64,000 nt of DNA from Hominiventricola filiformis (GCF_020686965.1 NZ_JAJEPS010000015.1:1-64000); one strand, 5' to 3'; positions 26,924 through 36,983 are shown, numbered from the stretch's first letter. The notes: generated by a model not told the origin, from the sequence alone. Program-made: numbers and translations.

Positions 26924-28012
26924 ATGAAAACTGGTTTTATCGGACTGGGACTCATCGGCGGCTCTATCGCCAGGGCCGTCCGTCATTTTTATCCGGATGC
27001 GGAGATTATCGCATATTCCCGTACCCGGGCGTCTGTGGAACAGGCCGTCGCTGACGGTGTGGTAGACCGGATTCCGGATGGAGTCGGGGAGGATTTCGCA
27101 GACTGCGATTATATATTCCTGTGCGCCCCGGTTTCCAGCAACGCAAAATATCTGGAACAGTTGAAGCCCCTCATCCACTCTTCCTGCATCATCACAGACG
27201 TAGGAAGTACCAAGACAGACATCCACGAAAAAGTTACGGAACTTGGTATGGAAGAAAACTTTATCGGTGGACATCCCATGGCCGGTTCTGAGAAGACAGG
27301 CTATGCCAATTCCAAACGAATTCTCATTGAAAATGCCTACTATATGATCACTCCTACCGGGAAAAACCCTGACGGTGCCGTAGACCGCTACCGCAACTTT
27401 GTTGCAAGCTTAAAAGCACTTCCGCTGGTTGTTGATTATCGTACCCACGATTATGTGACAGCAGGTATCAGCCATCTGCCCCATATTATTGCTTCATCCT
27501 TAGTCAATCTGGTGAAAGATTCCGACACGGAAAACGGACTCATGAAGCTGGTGGCAGCAGGCGGATTTAAAGACATTACGCGTATTGCTTCCTCCTCTCC
27601 GGAGATGTGGGAACAGATCTGCATGACCAACCGAAAAAATATTTCATCTATCCTTGGAGATTACATTGTTTCTCTGACCCAAATCCAAAAGGAGTTGGAT
27701 AACGCGGAACAGGGTTCCATCTACCATCTGTTTGAGACTTCCCGGGATTACCGCAACAGCCTTCCTGCAAAGGGAAGCGGCGCCCTGCAGCCTATCTACG
27801 AACTTTACTGCGATATGGTAGATGAGGCCGGTGGAATTGCCACCCTTGCTACCATTCTGGCAAGCAATCAGATCAGCTTGAAAAATATCGGTATTATCCA
27901 CAGCCGGGAGTTCATTGAAGCTGTACTTCGAATTGAATTTTACGATGAACAGGCCATGGTACAGGCTGCAGATATTTTAAGAAAACATCGCTATGTGATT
28001 TACGAAAGGTAA
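26924..28012 (+). CDS. tyrA: Prephenate dehydrogenase with C-terminal ACT domain
   Basis: The 362-residue enzyme oxidises prephenate to 4-hydroxyphenylpyruvate in tyrosine synthesis. It has the NAD-binding GLGLIGGS at 7-14, the catalytic region with GGHPMAGSEKTGY, and a C-terminal ACT-like domain (about 295-362) likely to sense tyrosine. AAAGGAG precedes the start. aroA follows after six bases, forming a short aromatic-amino-acid operon. Confidence 0.95.
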   Translation: MKTGFIGLGLIGGSIARAVRHFYPDAEIIAYSRTRASVEQAVADGVVDRIPDGVGEDFADCDYIFLCAPVSSNAKYLEQLKPLIHSSCIITDVGSTKTDIHEKVTELGMEENFIGGHPMAGSEKTGYANSKRILIENAYYMITPTGKNPDGAVDRYRNFVASLKALPLVVDYRTHDYVTAGISHLPHIIASSLVNLVKDSDTENGLMKLVAAGGFKDITRIASSSPEMWEQICMTNRKNISSILGDYIVSLTQIQKELDNAEQGSIYHLFETSRDYRNSLPAKGSGALQPIYELYCDMVDEAGGIATLATILASNQISLKNIGIIHSREFIEAVLRIEFYDEQAMVQAADILRKHRYVIYER

Positions 28013-28018
28013 TGAATT

Positions 28019-29299
28019 ATGAAATTTACGAAAGCTTCCGCTCCTTTAAAAGGAACGGTTACCATTCCGGGCGACAAAAGCATCTCCCACCGTTCCGTCA
28101 TGTTTGGTGCGCTGGCAGACGGAACCACAAAAGTCACCAACTTTTTAAGAGGTGCAGACTGCCTCTCTACCATTGCCTGTTTCCGGAAACTGGGCATCGA
28201 GATTGAGGAAACACTGGATGAAATCCTTATTCGCGGAAAAGGCATCCACGGACTGACTGCTCCGGATTCCATGCTGGATGTGGGTAACAGCGGTACTACC
28301 ACCCGCCTGATCTCCGGCATTCTCGCAGGTCAGCCTTTTACTACAGAATTAAACGGTGACGAATCCATCCAGAGCCGTCCCATGAAACGAATCATCGCCC
28401 CTCTAAGCCAGATGGGAGCCGATATTGAAAGTATTCGCGGAAACGGCTGTGCACCGCTTCGCATTCGCCAAAGTCAGCTCTACGGCATTCACTATCAATC
28501 CAAAGTTGCTTCTGCTCAGGTCAAATCCTGTATCCTGCTGGCAGGTCTCTATGCAGACGGCACTACCAGTGTGACAGAACCCTATCTTTCCCGCAATCAC
28601 ACAGAGATCATGCTGAAGCATTTCGGAGCACAAATCACCAGTAAAGGTACTACGGCCACGATTGTTCCCGGATCAGAACTCCATGGTCAGGAAATCGAGG
28701 TACCGGGTGACATTTCCTCTGCCGCTTACTTCATCGCCGCCGGACTGATTGTTCCAGGTTCCGAGATTCTTATTAAAAATGTGGGAATTAACCCGACCAG
28801 AGACGGACTTCTTCGGGTATGTAAGGATATGGGAGCCGATATCACACTTCTCAATAAAAATCTTGGAAACGGAGAACCCACAGCAGATCTTCTTGTCCGT
28901 GCGGGTTCCCTTCACGGAACTACCGTAGGCGGTGCCGTAATTCCGACTCTTATCGATGAACTTCCGGTAGTCGCTGCTCTTGCCTGCTTTGCCGAGGGAA
29001 CTACTGTCATTAAAGATGCGCAGGAGCTGAAAGTCAAAGAATCTAACCGTATTGACGTAATGGTACAAAACCTTACCGCCATGGGTGCCCATGTCACCGC
29101 TACCGATGATGGCATGATCATCGAAGGCGGACATCCACTCCATGGTGCCGTCATCGACAGTAAGCTTGATCACCGCATTGCCATGACCTTTGCCATCACC
29201 GCCCTTGCTTCCGATGGAGAAACCGAGATCACCGGCGCTGACTGTGTAAAAATCAGCTATCCTGGATTTTATGAAGATCTTTCCATGCTGGCAAAATAG
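28019..29299 (+). CDS. aroA: 3-phosphoshikimate 1-carboxyvinyltransferase (EPSP synthase)
   Basis: The 426-residue enzyme transfers enolpyruvate from PEP to shikimate-3-phosphate. It carries GDKSISHRS near the start, the NSGTTTRL motif (about 90-97) and the C-terminal LDHRIAM substrate-binding motif. It is the second gene of the tyrA-aroA operon and ends at a strong bidirectional terminator. Confidence 0.97.
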   Translation: MKFTKASAPLKGTVTIPGDKSISHRSVMFGALADGTTKVTNFLRGADCLSTIACFRKLGIEIEETLDEILIRGKGIHGLTAPDSMLDVGNSGTTTRLISGILAGQPFTTELNGDESIQSRPMKRIIAPLSQMGADIESIRGNGCAPLRIRQSQLYGIHYQSKVASAQVKSCILLAGLYADGTTSVTEPYLSRNHTEIMLKHFGAQITSKGTTATIVPGSELHGQEIEVPGDISSAAYFIAAGLIVPGSEILIKNVGINPTRDGLLRVCKDMGADITLLNKNLGNGEPTADLLVRAGSLHGTTVGGAVIPTLIDELPVVAALACFAEGTTVIKDAQELKVKESNRIDVMVQNLTAMGAHVTATDDGMIIEGGHPLHGAVIDSKLDHRIAMTFAITALASDGETEITGADCVKISYPGFYEDLSMLAK

Positions 29300-29308
29300 A
29301 AATCAACG

Positions 29309-29350
29309 AAAAAAGGAGCTGCTCAGATTCACCTGAGTAACTCCTTTTTT
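29309..29350. terminator. Bidirectional terminator between aroA and the HPr-like gene
   Basis: AAAAAAGGAG and CTCAG pair with CTGAG and CTCCTTTTTT, with A/T tracts on both sides. Confidence 0.9.
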
Positions 29351-29361
29351 ATATTCTCTTT

Positions 29362-29583
29362 TTATACAGCCAGCGTCTGCAGGAAATCCTCCAGCACCTC
29401 ATTATGACCAAACAACTTTACATTCAATATCCGATTTAGATCCAGACTCAGAATACCAAGCAACGACTTGGCGTCAATCTCCAGACGGTCATATGCAATA
29501 TCCACATTAAAATCACAGTCCTGAGTTTTCTTTACAAATGCGCTCACACTTTCCGGTGGCAGTTTAATCTGAATTTCTGTCAT
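29362..29583 (-). CDS. HPr-like protein lacking the catalytic histidine
   Basis: The 73-residue protein has the HPr fold signature in its second half (YDRLEIDAKSLLGILSLDL), including the KSLLGILSL segment that corresponds to the regulatory-Ser region. The segment that normally bears the phosphorylated His15 (near residue 15) contains no His. It therefore cannot be the general PTS phosphocarrier and is more likely regulatory. It is monocistronic. Confidence 0.8.
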   Translation of the reverse strand: MTEIQIKLPPESVSAFVKKTQDCDFNVDIAYDRLEIDAKSLLGILSLDLNRILNVKLFGHNEVLEDFLQTLAV

Positions 29584-29802
29584 GCAAACACACTCCTTTC
29601 GGTTTCTTATCTTCTCTTATGCCTTGTTTATTATGGTACATTTTCTCAATAAAGTCAAACCTTCTGGGAGAATCTTGATATATTCTTAACACATATGTTG
29701 TAATCTTTTTATATTTTATGCAATTACCTGTAGAAATTTGTTATAAAAAAGTGTACAATAAACCGCAGTATATTGCGAACGAACACAGGAGGAAACTATT
29801 GT

Positions 29803-30417
29803 ATGAGCGTTATGATTATCGGAATTGCCGGAGGTACCGGTTCCGGAAAATCAACCTTTACCAACCGTCTGCGGGATGCATTTCCAAATGACGTAGCAGT
29901 TGTCTATCACGACAATTACTATCGGAGGCAGGATGATGTACCTTTTGAAGAGCGGAAAAAAGTAAATTATGACCATCCGGCTTCATTGGAGACTGATCTG
30001 ATGATCAAACATCTGAAAATGCTAAAAAAAGGTCAGGCTGTTGACTGCCCCGTCTACGATTACAGCGCACACAATCGTTCTCAGGAAACTATTCATATTG
30101 AGCCGAAAAAGATCATCCTTGCAGAAGGAATTCTCCTTCTGGCAGATCCACTGCTCCGCAGCATGATGGATATTAAAATTTACGTAGAGGCAGATGCTGA
30201 TGAGCGTATTCTCCGCCGGATCGTGCGGGATGTGAAAGAACGCGGCCGTGATCTTGACAACATTGTAGATCAGTATCTAACCACCGTAAAACCCATGCAT
30301 TATCTGTATGTAGAGCCAACCCGTGCTCTAGCCGATGTGGTCATCAACAGTGGTATGAATAATGTGGCCTTCGATATTGTCAAATCCAAAATTCAGCTGA
30401 TGTTAGACGAAAATTAA
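29803..30417 (+). CDS. udk: Uridine kinase family protein
   Basis: The 204-residue P-loop kinase has GGTGSGKST at 10-18, a YHDNYYR lid/substrate element and YDYSAHNR, as in uridine/cytidine kinases. It phosphorylates pyrimidine nucleosides in salvage. The start at 29803 follows AGGAGG by ten bases; an upstream in-frame start at 29773 would absorb the ribosome site. It is monocistronic and ends at a strong terminator. Confidence 0.92.
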   Translation: MSVMIIGIAGGTGSGKSTFTNRLRDAFPNDVAVVYHDNYYRRQDDVPFEERKKVNYDHPASLETDLMIKHLKMLKKGQAVDCPVYDYSAHNRSQETIHIEPKKIILAEGILLLADPLLRSMMDIKIYVEADADERILRRIVRDVKERGRDLDNIVDQYLTTVKPMHYLYVEPTRALADVVINSGMNNVAFDIVKSKIQLMLDEN

Positions 30418-30430
30418 AAAAGCAGAATTT

Positions 30431-30461
30431 TACCCCGGAGCTGTTACTTTGCTCCGGGGTA
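30431..30461. terminator. Terminator shared by udk and queA
   Basis: TACCCCGGAGC pairs perfectly with GCTCCGGGGTA around a 9-nt loop, followed by TTTTG on the plus strand. The two genes converge here. Confidence 0.88.
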
Positions 30462-30474
30462 TTTTGTTACTCTT

Positions 30475-31515
30475 TTACTTTATAAACATCGCATCTCCAA
30501 ATGAGAAGAACCGATATTTCATTTCTACCGCCTCTTTATAAGCAGCCATGATCTTATCTCTTCCTGCCAGTGCAGATACCAGCATCATCAGTGTAGATTC
30601 CGGCAGATGGAAATTGGTAATCAGACAATCAATCAGTTTAAATTGATATCCCGGATAAATGAAGATCTCCGTCCAGCCGCTTCCGGCTTTTAAAATTCCA
30701 TCCTCTCCTGTAGCGGATTCCAGGGTACGGCAGCTGGTAGTGCCCACTGCGATAATCCGCCCACCCTTTGTCTTTGTCTCATTGATCAGTTTCGCCTGAT
30801 CCTCTTCCACCATATAGAACTCGGAATGCATATGATGCTCTTTGATATTTTCCACCTTTACCGGGCGGAAGGTACCAAGGCCTACATGCAGGGTTACGTG
30901 GGCGATATTGACACCCTTGTCCTTAATGGCCTGTAAAAGCTCCGGTGTAAAATGAAGTCCGGCCGTCGGCGCTGCTGCAGAACCATCGTGTTTCGCATAA
31001 ACCGTCTGATAGCGATTCTTATCCTTCAGCTGATGGGTAATATAGGGTGGAAGCGGCATCTGTCCCAGCTGATCCAGGATTTCTTCAAAGATACCATCAT
31101 AGGTGAATTTGATCATCCGGTTTCCATCCTCTACAACATCTACTACTTCTCCTACAAGAAGCCCGTCACCGAAGCTGATCTTCGTACCCGGTTTTGCTTT
31201 CTTGCCCGGTTTCACCAGTGTTTCCCACACATCATCTGCATTTCGTTTCAGAAGAAGCACTTCGATCTTCGCATCAGTTCCGACCTTGTTTCCGATGAGC
31301 CTTGCCGGAATAACCTTTGTATTATTCACCACCAGGCAGTCTCCCGGATTCAGATAATTAATAATCTCCCGGAAAATATGGTGTTCGGTATTTCCGGTCT
31401 CTCTGTCCAGTACCAGCAGCCTGGAACTGGAACGGTCTTCCAGTGGATCCTGTGCAATCAGTTCCTGGGGAAGATCATAATAAAAATCATGTAAACTCAT
31501 ATTCTGTTCGTCCAA
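30475..31515 (-). CDS. queA: tRNA preQ1(34) S-adenosylmethionine ribosyltransferase-isomerase
   Basis: The 346-residue enzyme converts preQ1 in tRNA to epoxyqueuosine, using the ribosyl part of SAM. It has the family N-terminus (DFYYDLPQELIAQ-P), AAPTAGLHFT and the THVTLHVGLGTF-like segment. A TTG start at 31515 is preferred because AGGAGG lies ten bases upstream; the next ATG (31500) is 15 nt further away. It follows cotH by 14 nt and seems to be the last gene of the pheST transcript. Confidence 0.95.
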   Translation of the reverse strand: MDEQNMSLHDFYYDLPQELIAQDPLEDRSSSRLLVLDRETGNTEHHIFREIINYLNPGDCLVVNNTKVIPARLIGNKVGTDAKIEVLLLKRNADDVWETLVKPGKKAKPGTKISFGDGLLVGEVVDVVEDGNRMIKFTYDGIFEEILDQLGQMPLPPYITHQLKDKNRYQTVYAKHDGSAAAPTAGLHFTPELLQAIKDKGVNIAHVTLHVGLGTFRPVKVENIKEHHMHSEFYMVEEDQAKLINETKTKGGRIIAVGTTSCRTLESATGEDGILKAGSGWTEIFIYPGYQFKLIDCLITNFHLPESTLMMLVSALAGRDKIMAAYKEAVEMKYRFFSFGDAMFIK

Positions 31516-31529
31516 AATATAATAACCTC

Positions 31530-33212
31530 CTATAGTTCAATTCCAAACAGTTCCTGTATCTGCTGCCGCATCATCTCCGGACGTTTCTCCACGAAGTCAT
31601 AGATTACTTCTTTGTTCTGTTCTACATCATCCATGTTCATCGTATACGACTCATCAATACTGTGTTTGTAAGCAAAACTTTCTGCCAGTTCGCTATCGCG
31701 TTCCCCACAAAGTTTTTCGACAGCCGCGCGGACTCTGTCTTCCGTAAAATATTCCTTAATACAAAGTTCTATATACTTCGCAAATTTTTCCTGCATATCC
31801 GGCCTCTTCATGACAGCTCCAAACAGCGGATTCTGCTCCATCACGGTCTCTATATCCAGCCAGTCTTCCGGTTCTTCATTATAAATATTGAAGCCTGCTT
31901 CCATATCATAATAAAGATACCGCCATCTTCCATCCTGTCGTCCGGTTCCATAGACATTGTTCTGGCTGTAATATCGATACAGCTTAATATTGTTCAACGG
32001 CCAGTCCCAGTTGGCGATATAGGTCTCAATCGCAAAATACTGAATCATATTATCAATATCAACCAGCTGTTCCAGTTCCGCAAAGGTCTCATCATCGGTC
32101 AGGTTTTTTTCTGCGTACTCTGCTACTTTTTGATAATCTTCTTTTCCTCGAATATCTTCTGCTTTTTCATCCGGATCATCAGGAAATTTGTTTGCTCGGA
32201 GAGCCACTTTCTGGTAATAATCTCCTTTCTGCATCAGTCCGTAATTTTCTTCCATATAAGTATCATCATAGACTTCCTGCAGCCATTCAAAATTATAGTA
32301 ACCACCGTTCAGCCATACAGACGCCGGTGCAACAGACTTACTGTCAATGCCTTCGATCTGACTGCACAGAGTCTGAAACAGCTCTTCCCTGAACAGGGTC
32401 ACACTCTTATCAAAGCCATGAGCCCTTACGACCAGACGCTTATAGGCATCCTGTACCTTCTGATCCGCTCCATGGGTATTATCTGCAAAAAAGGGATAGG
32501 CAAATGTATCATTTCCGTAGGCTTTCCTTGCATAGAGTTTAAAGGATTTGTAATAATACTGTCTGCTGGCATGCCCGAAGATCCGCATTCCTGCATCCTG
32601 GGCAATGAGGCGCTCTCCATCCGGAGACAGAATCTCCACAAAGGCATCCCGTTCCCAATCTCTGCCCTGCTGGGTAAAGTTTGCAGGCTGTGTCAGTTTT
32701 CCGGAAATATATTCCGGGCTGTTCACATACTCATCCCGAATCTTTCCCTCCACCATGATGCCATATTCATAATCATACAGATTGTAAGGATCACTGGTCA
32801 GACAAACAATATAGGTACTGAACCGTTCTTTCAATGTCTCCATGCTGTCCGCATAAAAATAAGTTCTTGTAAACAGATCTCCCCATTCTCCGGTACTCTC
32901 ATCATAAGAACGGGCACGGAGCACGCAGCTTCGCACCTCATCTGTAGCCGTAAAAACAAGGGAATCTTCATAAAATCCGCTTTCAAATCCAGGAATACTG
33001 CCGTCCAGCGTGTAGTAAATCGGATAACCGCCCGCATCAGACAGTTTCAACACCAGGTCTCCGGCACAGAAGGAGTCCTCCTGGGAAACGATAATATCAT
33101 CTGCCTCTTCCATCTTCTGCGCTTCCCCGGGACTTTTGAATGCCACAAACAACAAAACCAGGGCGGCAGCTATTAAAAGCCCCGCCCTGATGGATTTTTT
33201 TGCAGACATCAT
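31530..33212 (-). CDS. Membrane-anchored CotH kinase family protein
   Basis: The 560-residue protein has an N-terminal membrane anchor (residues about 9-24), a chitobiase-like domain (about 45-115, with YTLDGSIPG) and a CotH kinase-like domain (LVVRAHGFDKS, NFEWLQEVYDD, WRYLYYDMEAGFN). CotH proteins are atypical kinases that phosphorylate spore-coat proteins. The extracytoplasmic placement suggests an envelope substrate. Its start overlaps the stop of pheT (TAATG), so it is translated with pheT. A second, more divergent CotH lies at 53285. Confidence 0.87.
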   Translation of the reverse strand: MMSAKKSIRAGLLIAAALVLLFVAFKSPGEAQKMEEADDIIVSQEDSFCAGDLVLKLSDAGGYPIYYTLDGSIPGFESGFYEDSLVFTATDEVRSCVLRARSYDESTGEWGDLFTRTYFYADSMETLKERFSTYIVCLTSDPYNLYDYEYGIMVEGKIRDEYVNSPEYISGKLTQPANFTQQGRDWERDAFVEILSPDGERLIAQDAGMRIFGHASRQYYYKSFKLYARKAYGNDTFAYPFFADNTHGADQKVQDAYKRLVVRAHGFDKSVTLFREELFQTLCSQIEGIDSKSVAPASVWLNGGYYNFEWLQEVYDDTYMEENYGLMQKGDYYQKVALRANKFPDDPDEKAEDIRGKEDYQKVAEYAEKNLTDDETFAELEQLVDIDNMIQYFAIETYIANWDWPLNNIKLYRYYSQNNVYGTGRQDGRWRYLYYDMEAGFNIYNEEPEDWLDIETVMEQNPLFGAVMKRPDMQEKFAKYIELCIKEYFTEDRVRAAVEKLCGERDSELAESFAYKHSIDESYTMNMDDVEQNKEVIYDFVEKRPEMMRQQIQELFGIEL

Positions 33213-35632
33213 TACTGACGCAGCTCTGCGCCCAGAGCCTTAAGACCATCCAGGATTTTCTTCATTGCGGAAGTAATCTCAGTGTCCGTCAGAGTATGAT
33301 CCTTTGCACGGAAGGAAAGGGAATAAGCGACAGACTTAAATCCTTCCTTGATCTGGGAACCTTCGTAAATGTCGAACAGTTCGTAGTTCTCCAGAATCTT
33401 TCCGCCTCTGGTCACGATGATCTCCTCAACCTGTCCTACCAGGATCTCTTTCGGAAGTACCATGGAAATGTCTCTGGTTACTGCCGGGAATTTTGCAATG
33501 CCTTCATATTTTCTGTCGAAGGTTGCCTTTTCAACGATAGACGGCATGTCCAGAACAGCTACATAAGCACGGTCGCCAATACCATAATTTGCAGCAACGG
33601 TCGGATGAACCTCACCCATGTAACCAATCACGGTTCCATCATAAACAATATTTGCCTGGCGTCCCGGATGCAGGAAGGATTTTCCGGCATTCGGATCGTA
33701 AACTTCTTTCTCATGCATACCGATCTTGTCGAGGAACTCTTCTACGACACCCTTCATGCTGAAGAAGTCGCCATCGCCATACATGCCAAGAGTGAACTGC
33801 ATTCTCTCATCCGGCAATTCCGTCAGCGGAAGACTTTTCGGCAGATAAATATTTCCCATCTCATAGAGACGTACATTTTTATTTCTTCTATTGTAGTTGG
33901 TGGCCAGAGAAGTCAGCATTCCATTCAGGGAAATGGTTCTCATAATGGAGAAGTCCTCCCCCAGCGGATTGGAGATCAGGATAGCCTGACGCTCTTTTGC
34001 ATCCTCCGGAAGCATCAGTTTATCAAATACTTTCGGGCTCTCGAAGCTGTAAGTCATACCCTGGGAGAATCCGCAGAACTCTGCGATATCTCTTGCAACA
34101 GCTTCAATTCTCAGATAGAACGGAAGCTTTCCTGTGGTTGCCTCTCCTCTCGGCAGAGTCGTCGGAATATTATCATATCCAAAGAAACGTGCTACTTCCT
34201 CAGCCAGATCTGCAGTACGGAACAGATCCTGACGGAAAGTCGGAGCTACGATCTCATTGGTCTTCTCATCATAAGCAAGCTCAATCGGTTTGAAGTACTC
34301 GAGCATCTGCTCTTTACTGATATCGGTTCCCAGCAGAGCATTGATGCGGTCCGGCTCAAAGGGAATACGAACTTCCTCTTTCTTCACCGGATATACATCT
34401 ACGGTTCCATCTACTACATCACCGGCATCCAGTTCTTCAATGAGCTGGCATGCACGGTCGATGGCTGCCTGTGCATTGTTGGGATCCAGACCCTTCTCAA
34501 ACTTTCCGGAAGCTTCCGTACGAAGACCTACACGTTTGCTGGAAAGACGAATGTTGGTACCGTCAAAGCAGGCTGCCTCGAAGAGCATGGTCTTTACATC
34601 ATCGGTGATCATGGAGTTCTCTCCACCCATGATACCTGCCATACCAACGGCTTTCTCACCGTCGCAGATAACCAGAACGTTCTCGTCCAGTGTTCTCTCC
34701 TGACCATCCAGAGTAACAAATTTTTCATCATTTGCTGCACGGCGGACTACGATCTTATGGTCTGCAATGGTATCCAGATCATACGCGTGCATAGGCTGAC
34801 CATACTCTTCCATGACGTAGTTGGTGATGTCCACAATGTTATTGATCGGGCGGATACCAACGGATGCCAGTCTTCTCTGCATCCATTCCGGTGACGGAGC
34901 AAGACGGATATTTTTTACAACTCTTGCACAATATCTGGAACAGAGATCCTCTGCCTGTACTTCTACTTTTATATAATCATTGACATCTCCGCCGCAGCCT
35001 TTGACTTCTACTACCGGAGCCTTAAATTCTTTGTGGAAGGTTGCAGCAGTCTCTCTTGCAAGGCCTAACGTGCTGTAACAGTCTACACGGTTGGAAGTAA
35101 TCTCAAATTCAAACTCCACATCATGAAGTCCCAGTGCACCGATGGCATCTGCGCCAACTTTCGCATCTTCCGGGAAGATATAGATACCGTATTCCGGTGC
35201 TTCCGGATACATATCTCTGGTAGAACCAAGTTCCTCGATGGAGCACATCATACCGTTAGACTCAACCCCGCGGAGTTTTCCTTTTTTGATCTTAATTCCT
35301 CCCGGTGTCATCTTGCCGTCATGACCGCCAGCTACACGTCCGCCGTCCAGAACAACCGGAACTTTATCTCCTTCTTTCACGTTCGGAGCACCGGTTACGA
35401 TCTGAATGGGTTCTGCCTCTCCGATATCTACCTGGCAGATGATCAGCTTATCTGCATCCGGATGACGTTCGATTTTCTGAATCTGACCGATAACGATTTT
35501 CTCCAGGTCAGCATCCATTTTTGTAAATCCTTCCACCTTGGAACCAGACAGGGTCATGGCATCGGTGAACTCCTGAGCCGTCACATCAAGCTCCGGCACA
35601 TATGCTTTTATCCATGATAAAGATGTATTCAT
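33212..35632 (-). CDS. pheT: Phenylalanine-tRNA ligase beta subunit
   Basis: The 806-residue subunit has an N-terminal tRNA-binding EMAP-like domain (about 40-150), B3/B4 editing region, B5 domain and a C-terminal anticodon-binding FDX-ACB domain (ending KILDGLKALGAELRQ). It pairs with PheS in an alpha2-beta2 enzyme. It lies 15 nt after pheS in a T-box-controlled operon. Confidence 0.97.
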   Translation of the reverse strand: MNTSLSWIKAYVPELDVTAQEFTDAMTLSGSKVEGFTKMDADLEKIVIGQIQKIERHPDADKLIICQVDIGEAEPIQIVTGAPNVKEGDKVPVVLDGGRVAGGHDGKMTPGGIKIKKGKLRGVESNGMMCSIEELGSTRDMYPEAPEYGIYIFPEDAKVGADAIGALGLHDVEFEFEITSNRVDCYSTLGLARETAATFHKEFKAPVVEVKGCGGDVNDYIKVEVQAEDLCSRYCARVVKNIRLAPSPEWMQRRLASVGIRPINNIVDITNYVMEEYGQPMHAYDLDTIADHKIVVRRAANDEKFVTLDGQERTLDENVLVICDGEKAVGMAGIMGGENSMITDDVKTMLFEAACFDGTNIRLSSKRVGLRTEASGKFEKGLDPNNAQAAIDRACQLIEELDAGDVVDGTVDVYPVKKEEVRIPFEPDRINALLGTDISKEQMLEYFKPIELAYDEKTNEIVAPTFRQDLFRTADLAEEVARFFGYDNIPTTLPRGEATTGKLPFYLRIEAVARDIAEFCGFSQGMTYSFESPKVFDKLMLPEDAKERQAILISNPLGEDFSIMRTISLNGMLTSLATNYNRRNKNVRLYEMGNIYLPKSLPLTELPDERMQFTLGMYGDGDFFSMKGVVEEFLDKIGMHEKEVYDPNAGKSFLHPGRQANIVYDGTVIGYMGEVHPTVAANYGIGDRAYVAVLDMPSIVEKATFDRKYEGIAKFPAVTRDISMVLPKEILVGQVEEIIVTRGGKILENYELFDIYEGSQIKEGFKSVAYSLSFRAKDHTLTDTEITSAMKKILDGLKALGAELRQ

Positions 35633-35647
35633 CTTGTAATTTCCTCC

Positions 35648-36667
35648 TTAGAACTGTTTCAAGAATCTGATGTCGTTTTCATACAGCAGTCTCATATCGT
35701 CAATCTCATATTTCAACAGTGCGATACGTTCCAGACCTACACCAAATGCAAAACCAGTGTACTCGTTCGGGTCAATGCCGCACATCTCCAGTACATGAGG
35801 ATGTACCATACCGCAGCCAAGAATCTCAATCCAGCCGGAACCTTTACAGAAGCGGCATCCTTTACCGCCGCATTTGAAGCAGGATACGTCTACCTCTGCA
35901 CTCGGCTCCGTGAAGGGGAAGTGATGGGGACGGAATTTAGTCTTAGTCTCTGCTCCAAACAGCTCTTTTGCGAACTCTTCCAGAGTTCCCTTCAGGTCAG
36001 CAAAGGTAATATTCTTATCAATAACCAGTCCCTCGATCTGATGGAAGGACGGAGAATGAGTTGCGTCTACTTCGTCAGAACGGAATACACGTCCCGGAGA
36101 AATCATACGAATCGGAAGCTTTCCTTTTTCCATGATTCTTGCCTGCACCGGAGAGGTCTGGGTTCTGAGCACGATGTCTTTGTTGATATAGAAAGTATCC
36201 TGCTCATCCTTTGCCGGATGATTTGCCGGAATATTCAGTTTTTCGAAGTTATAAAGATCATACTCAACCTCCGGTCCTTCAATCACTTCGTATCCCATAC
36301 CAATGAAGATACGCTCTACTTCTTCCAGAGCAATGGTGTTCGGATGTCTGTGTCCGACACTGTTTTTCTTTGCCGGAAGAGTAACATCGATCACTTCTGA
36401 TTTCAGTTTTGCCTCCAGAAGCAGCTTGTCCATGTTCTTCTTTGCTTCTTCCATCACCTTCTCGATCTCGGCTCTGGTATCATTTACCAGCTGTCCGAAA
36501 GCCGGACGGTCTTCCGGAGCTAACTCTTTCATACTCTTTAAGAGTGCTGTAAGCTCCCCTTTCTTTCCAAGTACGGATACACGTACTTCATTCAGCGCAT
36601 CAGGATTGCCGGATGCTTTGATACGTGCAATAGCCTCTTCTCTGATTTTCTGCAGTTTTTCTTTCAT
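35648..36667 (-). CDS. pheS: Phenylalanine-tRNA ligase alpha subunit
   Basis: The 339-residue catalytic subunit has an N-terminal coiled coil and class II motifs, including HPSFHQIEG-like residues and FAFGVGLERIALLKY for motif 3. AAAGGAG lies upstream of the ATG. Translation and transcription of pheST are preceded by a Phe T-box leader. Confidence 0.97.
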   Translation of the reverse strand: MKEKLQKIREEAIARIKASGNPDALNEVRVSVLGKKGELTALLKSMKELAPEDRPAFGQLVNDTRAEIEKVMEEAKKNMDKLLLEAKLKSEVIDVTLPAKKNSVGHRHPNTIALEEVERIFIGMGYEVIEGPEVEYDLYNFEKLNIPANHPAKDEQDTFYINKDIVLRTQTSPVQARIMEKGKLPIRMISPGRVFRSDEVDATHSPSFHQIEGLVIDKNITFADLKGTLEEFAKELFGAETKTKFRPHHFPFTEPSAEVDVSCFKCGGKGCRFCKGSGWIEILGCGMVHPHVLEMCGIDPNEYTGFAFGVGLERIALLKYEIDDMRLLYENDIRFLKQF

Positions 36668-36671
36668 GACT

Positions 36672-36977
36672 GAACTCCTTTAATATAGTCTCAGGGTTTC
36701 CTTTGTTTCAGATAATAAAAAAACTCCATCCCCTAACAGGGACGAAGTCTGTAATCCGTGGTACCACCCTTATTTCCGATCTTCTTTCGACCGGACACTC
36801 ATGCCGCGTAACGTGCGGTGAACGTCATTCCCCTACTTTTCATAAATAATTTCAAGGATGCTGCTCCAGTGGGAAATTCACAATACTGTCTGAACCGGGA
36901 TGAGCTTACAGCCGCTGGCTCTTCCTCTCTGTCGGAAAACAGGTTGCTACTGACACCTTCTACGCATTTCCATATCG
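36672..36977 (-). promoter_or_regulatory. T-box riboswitch leader of pheST, phenylalanine specifier
   Basis: The roughly 300-nt leader before pheS ends in the T-box core AGGGTGGTACCACGG (about 36756-36770). After it, ACTTCGTCCC pairs with GGGGATGGAGT and runs into TTTTTTT (36715-36750), forming the terminator. A TTC triplet at 36873-36875 within a loop (GAATTTCCC) is a plausible Phe specifier. Uncharged tRNA-Phe should stabilise the antiterminator and turn on the operon. The specifier placement is my reading and not modelled. Confidence 0.9.
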
Positions 36978-36983
36978 ACAACT

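Noticed and set aside
31662..33176. 504-codon plus-strand frame opposite cotH
   Set aside because: It is antisense to a gene with clear CotH motifs and has no start signals.
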